Of a stretch of 21,381 bases of DNA, positions 16,704 through 21,381 are shown piece by piece. This DNA comes from an uncultured Clostridia bacterium (GTDB lineage: Bacteria; Bacillota_A; Clostridia; TANB77; CAG-508): positions 1 through 21,381 of the forward strand of contig CANQEA010000016.1 in assembly GCA_947594095.1 (NCBI GenBank), given 5' to 3'. The first letter of the stretch is position 1; each line of letters opens with the position of its first letter. Position numbers and translations under genes: made by a program. The notes beneath the pieces are model-generated. The model did no database searches and had not been told where the DNA came from. It saw nothing but the letters and a program-made list of their open reading frames with translations.

Positions 16704-17747
16704 ATGAAAAACATAAAAGATTATAATTTAGATGAACTGAAAAATGAATTAATTGAATTAGGAGAAAAACCATTTAGAGCTGAGCAGATTTTTAAATGGT
16801 TGTATGTAGACAAAGTTAAAGAATTTAATGAAATGACAAATTTGTCAATTGATTTAAGAGAAAAGTTGAAACAAAATTATACAATGTGTAATTATAATAT
16901 ATTAAAAAAACAGGAATCTAAAGACGGAACAATAAAATACTTATTTGATGTATTAGACGGAAATGCAATAGAAACTGTGCTTATGAAATATCATCATGGA
17001 AATTCTATATGTGTATCATCTCAAATAGGTTGCAAAATGGGATGTAAGTTTTGTGCATCTACTGGAATACAATTTATAAGAAATTTAAGTAGTGGAGAAA
17101 TTGTAGAACAACTTTTAGCAGTGGAACAAGATACAAACGAAAAAATTTCAAATGTTGTATTTATGGGAATTGGAGAACCTTTTGATAATTACGAAAATGT
17201 AGTAAATGCAATAAAAATTATAAATAATCAAAAGGGAATAAATATTGGAGCAAGACATATTAGTGTTTCGACAAGTGGAATAGTGCCTAAAATTTATAAG
17301 TTAGCAGAAGAAAACATTCAATGTACATTATCTATTTCTTTACATGCAACAACAAATGAAAAAAGAAGTGAAATGATGCCAGTAAATGATGTATATTCAA
17401 TAGAAGAATTATTACAAGCATGTAAAGATTATATAAATAAAACAAATAGAAGAGTTTCTTTTGAATATGCTTTAGCAAAAGACAATAACGATAATTTAGA
17501 AGATGCAAAAAGATTGGTAAAATTATTGAAAGGTATGATATGCCATGTTAATTTAATTCCAATTAATAAAATTGAAAATGGAAACTATGTAAAAGCAACA
17601 AATGAGAATATCCTAAAATTTAGAGACTATTTAAATGAACACGGGATTGTTGCAACAATTAGAAGAGAATTGGGTTCTGACATTGATGCAGCTTGTGGAC
17701 AACTTAGAAGAAAAAATATAAAAAATGTTGCAAAGAAAAAAACTTAA
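16704..17747 (+). CDS. rlmN: Dual-specificity RNA methyltransferase RlmN
   Basis: This radical SAM enzyme makes 2-methyladenosine in 23S rRNA (A2503, E. coli numbering) and in some tRNAs. The 347-residue length is typical. The radical SAM motif is GCKMGCKFCAST, with cluster cysteines Cys110, Cys114 and Cys117. The mechanistic C-terminal cysteine is Cys331 in DIDAACGQLR. FMGIGEPFDN and HISVSTSGIVPKI are family hallmarks. A GGAAGAAAGG ribosome site lies in the end of the 61-codon gene. Two GAC-GGA junctions (16923-16928, 16956-16961) contain CGGA in a frame that needs no shift, and the protein is uninterrupted there. Confidence 0.96.
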   Translation: MKNIKDYNLDELKNELIELGEKPFRAEQIFKWLYVDKVKEFNEMTNLSIDLREKLKQNYTMCNYNILKKQESKDGTIKYLFDVLDGNAIETVLMKYHHGNSICVSSQIGCKMGCKFCASTGIQFIRNLSSGEIVEQLLAVEQDTNEKISNVVFMGIGEPFDNYENVVNAIKIINNQKGINIGARHISVSTSGIVPKIYKLAEENIQCTLSISLHATTNEKRSEMMPVNDVYSIEELLQACKDYINKTNRRVSFEYALAKDNNDNLEDAKRLVKLLKGMICHVNLIPINKIENGNYVKATNENILKFRDYLNEHGIVATIRRELGSDIDAACGQLRRKNIKNVAKKKT

Positions 17748-17861
17748 TGGTATAATCTTACTTGTGTTGCGTAAAATAAATATGTAACAATTTTGAAAAT
17801 AATGGTTTAAAAGTAATTATAATTATTTTTCAACTGGGTTTAAGAAAGGAAGAAATATTTT

Positions 17862-18443
17862 ATGAATATTTGTGTATATGGAGCAGCAAGTAGTTTAATT
17901 AATGATAGCTACATAGAAGCTGGAAAAGATTTAGGAAGAAAAATGGTAGAAAGAGGTCATGGCTTAGTATTTGGTGGTGGCCAAAATGGTATGATGGGAG
18001 CATTAGCAAAAGGAGTTCACGAAAAAAATGGATATATATTAGGTGTAATTCCGAAATTTTTTAAAGAAGGTGGAGAAGAAGTATCTTTTAAAGAATGTAC
18101 AGAATACATCTATACAGATACAATGAGAGAACGTAAACGTTTATTAGAAGAAAAGGCAGATGCATTTATTATCTCTCCAGGTGGAATTGGAACTTTAGAT
18201 GAATTTTTTGAAATACTAACTTTAAAACAGTTAGGAAGACATAACAAAGCAATTGCAATGTATAATATTAATGGCTTTTATAATGAATTAGATATGATGA
18301 TGAATACATCAATTGCAGAAAAATTCATAACAGATGACTGTAAAGATTTATATAAAGTATTTAACGATGCAGATGAAATGTTAGATTATATAGAAAAATA
18401 TGATCCAAAAGATATAGACTTAAAGAAAGTTAAAATTAGATAG
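17862..18443 (+). CDS. LOG-family protein (TIGR00730)
   Basis: This predicted cytokinin-riboside 5'-monophosphate phosphoribohydrolase-like protein has a Rossmann fold and 193 residues. The start is MNICVYGAASS. GLVFGGGQNGMMGALA is the nucleotide-binding region, TMRERKRLL carries the conserved Arg, and PGGIGTLDEF (from residue 106) is the LOG signature. In bacteria the enzymes release the base from nucleoside monophosphates; the physiological substrate here is unknown. AAAGGAAG lies ten bases before the ATG. The 114 bases between rlmN and this gene contain no strong terminator and only weak promoter-like sequences. Confidence 0.92.
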   Translation: MNICVYGAASSLINDSYIEAGKDLGRKMVERGHGLVFGGGQNGMMGALAKGVHEKNGYILGVIPKFFKEGGEEVSFKECTEYIYTDTMRERKRLLEEKADAFIISPGGIGTLDEFFEILTLKQLGRHNKAIAMYNINGFYNELDMMMNTSIAEKFITDDCKDLYKVFNDADEMLDYIEKYDPKDIDLKKVKIR

Positions 18444-18483
18444 CTAAAAAAATAATCAAGTTAATTATGAAAGAAGAAAAGAT

Positions 18484-18798
18484 ATGTTAAAAAGTAGTAA
18501 TTTTACAGAAATAGATGAAGAATTTATTTGTGAAAACTGTGGAAAGAAAGTTCCAAAACTTGGTTATTCTTGTAGAAACCACTGCCCATATTGTTTATAT
18601 TCTAAACATGTGGATATTAATCCGGGAGATAGGGAAGAGAGTTGCCATGGAATGTTAAAGCCGGTTGGCTTAGAAATAAACAGTAAAAAAGGATATGTAA
18701 TTGTTTTTGAATGTGAAAAATGCCATGTTAGAAGAAAAAACAAAGCGGCAAAAGATGATAATATGGATTTACTAATTAACTTAAGTAGAGCAGAATAA
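18484..18798 (+). CDS. RNHCP domain protein
   Basis: This 104-residue zinc-ribbon-like protein shows CENCGKKVP, then the naming motif RNHCPYCLYSKHVD, NPGDREESCHGMLKP and a final CEKCHVRRKNK. The paired cysteines and histidines suggest metal binding, and the basic charge suggests contact with nucleic acid. The family's function is not established. The gene follows the LOG gene by 40 bases and is probably in the same transcript. The ribosome site GAAGAAAAG is weak. It ends two bases before the convergent terminator. Confidence 0.88.
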   Translation: MLKSSNFTEIDEEFICENCGKKVPKLGYSCRNHCPYCLYSKHVDINPGDREESCHGMLKPVGLEINSKKGYVIVFECEKCHVRRKNKAAKDDNMDLLINLSRAE

Positions 18799-18799
18799 G

Positions 18800-18834
18800 A
18801 AAAAGTTATTTCTTAATTAAGAAATAACTTTTTT
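18800..18834. terminator. Bidirectional terminator between convergent genes
   Basis: This is a perfect 34-bp palindrome centred at 18816/18817. It starts with AAAAA, ends with TTTTT, and has GTTATTTCTTAA as the core arm. It serves the plus-strand RNHCP transcript and the minus-strand U32 transcript. The U32 stop codon (18815-18813) lies inside it. Confidence 0.8.
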
Positions 18835-21201
18835 ATTACAATATTTATTTCCTCAATTGTTTCATCAAAAATATCAATTCTTGCAAATTTTATTTTAAAA
18901 TCTTTTGGATTTTTCTCTATGTTTTTATAATGATAAATGGTACTTACAGTTTGTACATTATCAGGAATAACCCTAAATTTATTTTTAAATCTATCTTGCA
19001 AATAATATTTATTTTCACTCTTGCAGTTACCAATACAATTTGGATGAGATTTATTAGTTTTTCCAAGTAGGCAGTAATTTGTGTGCATTAAAGGAATCTT
19101 GCCATAAACAATTAAGTTACTTGGAATTGATGAGTTATTGCAAAGATAGTTAATGTCATTGTCATTTAATTCTGGTGAGATTGTGTAAGAATTTGCTCCA
19201 AGTCTTTTTAAACTATCAATTGTTAAAGTATTAAATACATTTAAAGTATAGTTTGCAACAATATCAAAGCTTGATATATTATTTTCTAATACTTCATCTA
19301 AAATTAGAAAATGAGATATATTTGAAATTACAAATCCAGAAATATTATAATTTTTAACTGCCTTTAGAATATATGATGAAAAAAGATTTCTGTAATTTGG
19401 CTTTATAATGCTAGGCATATATATGTAAGTTTTATATTTGGAATTTAATAACTTTAAAACATATTTGTACTTTGAATCTGAAAAATATTTTAAAGGTATA
19501 TAAATTAAGTCGACATCTTCCAATTTTGAATAATCATAATCTTTATTTAATTCATTAAATAAAACACAAATATGTGGCACATCTGTAGAAATGTTTGATT
19601 TTAATGAATTAGGTAATAAATTTAATGTTTCATCAAAGTTTTTGCTATTTTTATATTTTCTGTGTATTTTGTCTAAAGCATAATCTGTAACTTTCTCTAA
19701 TCCTTGTCTTCGTAATTCATTTAAGCTACTTATTTTTGGAAGAAAAAGATTTTCGTCTAAGTCTATTTGTATTTTCTCAAAAGAATATGGGGTAGACGAA
19801 GTTTTGCTTATTTGAGAAACTACAGCATCTTTAGTTAATGGCTTATTTTTAGCTTCTTCTGGTTTAATATCTAGAATAACATTTAATTTCATATCTTTAT
19901 AACAATCTATGTTATTTGCAGAAGTAATTGAAATAGAAAGGGGTTTGTCTTTCTTTATTGAAACTTTGCAATTTAGTTTTATTTTTCTATTTTCAGTTTT
20001 GTAACTTTCTTTTGCTGTAATATTTAATGCCTTAGATGACATTTTATAAACTAAATCACCTAATTTTATATTTCCTTTCATTCTACCAATTGTAACAATT
20101 TGACCTCGTTTTGTTTCGGTAATATTTTTACTATTTTCCATAAGTTCTGAAATTGTGTAAATACTATCTTCATTTTCAAAAGAAACTGTATCTCCAATTT
20201 CTATAGGTTCTTTTAATTTTAAAGTTATATATCCTTTATTGATATTTGTTTTTTGAACTTTACCTAAAAATAGTCCTTGATTTCCTGGCTTTTCTTTATA
20301 TATTAAATTTTCATTTGGATTATTATCTAAATGGCCAGATGAAAACATGCCACGGTTAAATACTTGAGCTAAATCTTTTTCATCTTGTTCTAATATTTCG
20401 TATGGCTTTTCTGATAAGGCTAAATCTATATATTTTCTATAAATTCTTGTAACTGTTGCAACATATTCTGGATTTTTCATCCTGCCTTCTATTTTTAGAC
20501 AGTTTACTCCTGCTTTAATTAGTTTAGGAATATAATCTAAGCCACACAAATCACGAGTGCTAAGTAAATATCCTGAATCAATTTTTGAATTATTTTCAAG
20601 CAAATTATATGGCATACGACAAGGTTGCGCACATTCACCACGATTTCCGAGAGCGACCTCCAATCATACTTGAAAATAAGCATTGACCAGAATAACAGAT
20701 ACATAAAGCACCATGAATAAAACACTCAATTTCTACGTCAGTGTTTTTACAAATATATTCTATTTCATAAAGAGAAAGTTCGCGAGCTAGTACTATTCTT
20801 TTAAAACCAAGATTTTGAAGGGCTAGTGCTCCTTTTAAATTATGTACTGTCATTTGAGTGCTAGCATGAATTGGTAAATCTGGAAATGATTCTAAAAGCT
20901 TAGTTGCTAAGCCTAAATCTTGCACAATTATTGCATCAATTCCAAATTCATATGCAGATTTTGCAAGCAAAATAGCTTGCTCTAATTCATCATCTTTTAT
21001 TAATGTGTTTAGTGTTAAATTTGTTTTAACTCCACGAAGTTTGGCATATTCAATTGCTTGTTTTAATTCGTTCTCATCAAAATTATGTGCAAAAGCTCTT
21101 GCGCTAAACATATTAGCTCCAAAATACACACTGTCTGCACCATTCTGAACAGCAGCTTTTAAACATTCAAAATCACCAACAGGAGATAATAAATCTATCA
21201 T
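18813..21201 (-). CDS. U32 family peptidase with DUF3656 (RlhA-like), one +1 frameshift
   Basis: The gene starts at ATG 21201 (MIDLLSPVGDFECLKAAVQNG), nine bases after AAAGGA. Skipping one C (20649, minus strand) gives about 795 residues. The N-terminal U32 domain shows GADSVYFGANMFSARA, QDLGLA and HASTQMTVHN. The Cys-rich signature follows: SGQCLFSSMIGGRSGNRG, then ECAQPCR. A DUF3656-type central region and a second TIM-barrel-like part (about 520-750, ending NYCLLGKTNKSHPNC) come next. E. coli RlhA (YdcP), which hydroxylates a cytidine in 23S rRNA, has this U32-DUF3656 layout, so an rRNA-modification role is possible; protease activity is another proposal for U32. Without the shift, translation would end inside the signature motif, so the product would be dead. 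Confidence 0.88.
20646..20649 (-). other. CGGA +1 frameshift site 7 (U32 gene)
   Basis: On the minus strand TCT (S) is followed by CGGA AAT CGT GGT GAA. Skipping the C (20649) gives GGRS-G-NRGECAQPCR, the near-invariant U32 signature GGRSGNRGxCAQPCR. The zero frame gives GGRSRKSW and stops at TGA. Confidence 0.95.
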
Positions 21202-21381
21202 GTTAATCAATCCTTTAATTATTTCTACTAAAAATAGAGTATCACTAAAATATAAATTTTTCAAGTGAAAGTTCTTCTGAAAAGACAATTTTGTTAAAAA
21301 TTTACAGTAAAAAAGAGTAAAATTTTTTCGCAATAAAAAATATAGTAATATCAACAAAAACATCAAATTTTGTGATAAAAT

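Noticed and set aside
17790..17835. A/T palindrome AAAAGTAATTATAATTATTTTT between rlmN and the LOG gene as a terminator
   Set aside because: The palindrome is nearly pure A/T with no loop and no stable G/C core, so termination is doubtful.
3207..20649. Frameshifts as random sequencing or assembly errors
   Set aside because: Errors usually hit homopolymers. The A and T runs here are abundant and unbroken in frame, while all shifts are a single C before GGA at a codon boundary. I cannot exclude an artefact fully without reads, so resequencing is listed as a check.

Overview
The window is AT-rich DNA from a Bacillota (Firmicutes) bacterium, most likely an uncultured Clostridia-type lineage. It carries RNase Y, a PolC-type replicative polymerase, AGGAGG-type ribosome sites, TTGACA/TATAAT promoters and A/T-ending codons. 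UGA is used as a stop. No tRNA, rRNA, transposase or CRISPR array was seen.

Layout. 1-335: leader and promoter of rny. 336-1880: rny. 1884-2251: intergenic region holding what looks like a tiny Fst/par-like type I toxin-antitoxin locus (a 21-residue hydrophobic peptide on the minus strand, a convergent small RNA, a shared terminator and two direct repeats). 2340-7108: polC, readable only with five +1 frameshifts. 7233-8271 (minus): DUF1294 membrane protein and a PBECR4-like protein, preceded by a roughly 200-nt structured RNA with its own strong promoter and an intrinsic terminator. 8644-8711: four DnaA boxes. 8862-17747: a co-directional run of rhodanese, lepA, rlmB, a membrane-anchored unknown, an alpha/beta hydrolase, a condensation-fold acyltransferase, a DUF6320 membrane protein, a 61-residue protein and rlmN. 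17862-18798: LOG-family protein and RNHCP protein. 18813-21201 (minus): U32 peptidase/RlhA-like protein, also with a +1 frameshift.

The central observation: seven coding frames break in this window (five in polC, one in the DUF1294 gene, one in the U32 gene), and all seven break the same way. In each the in-frame codon is CGG followed by A. Dropping the C and reading GGA as glycine restores the conserved protein, most clearly at [19 protein letters not shown] and [13 protein letters not shown] in PolC, ALGGG in DUF1294 and GGRSGNRG in U32. I found no other in-frame CGG codon in any gene here, although CGGA occurs in other frame positions without a break. This looks like a genetic-code feature: CGG is unassigned, and CGGA works as a four-base glycine codon or an efficient +1 shift site. 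It does not look like gene decay or random sequencing error.

Functionally the window is mostly housekeeping: mRNA turnover (rny), replication (polC), translation and rRNA modification (lepA, rlmB, rlmN, U32). A small envelope or lipid-related cluster sits in the middle.
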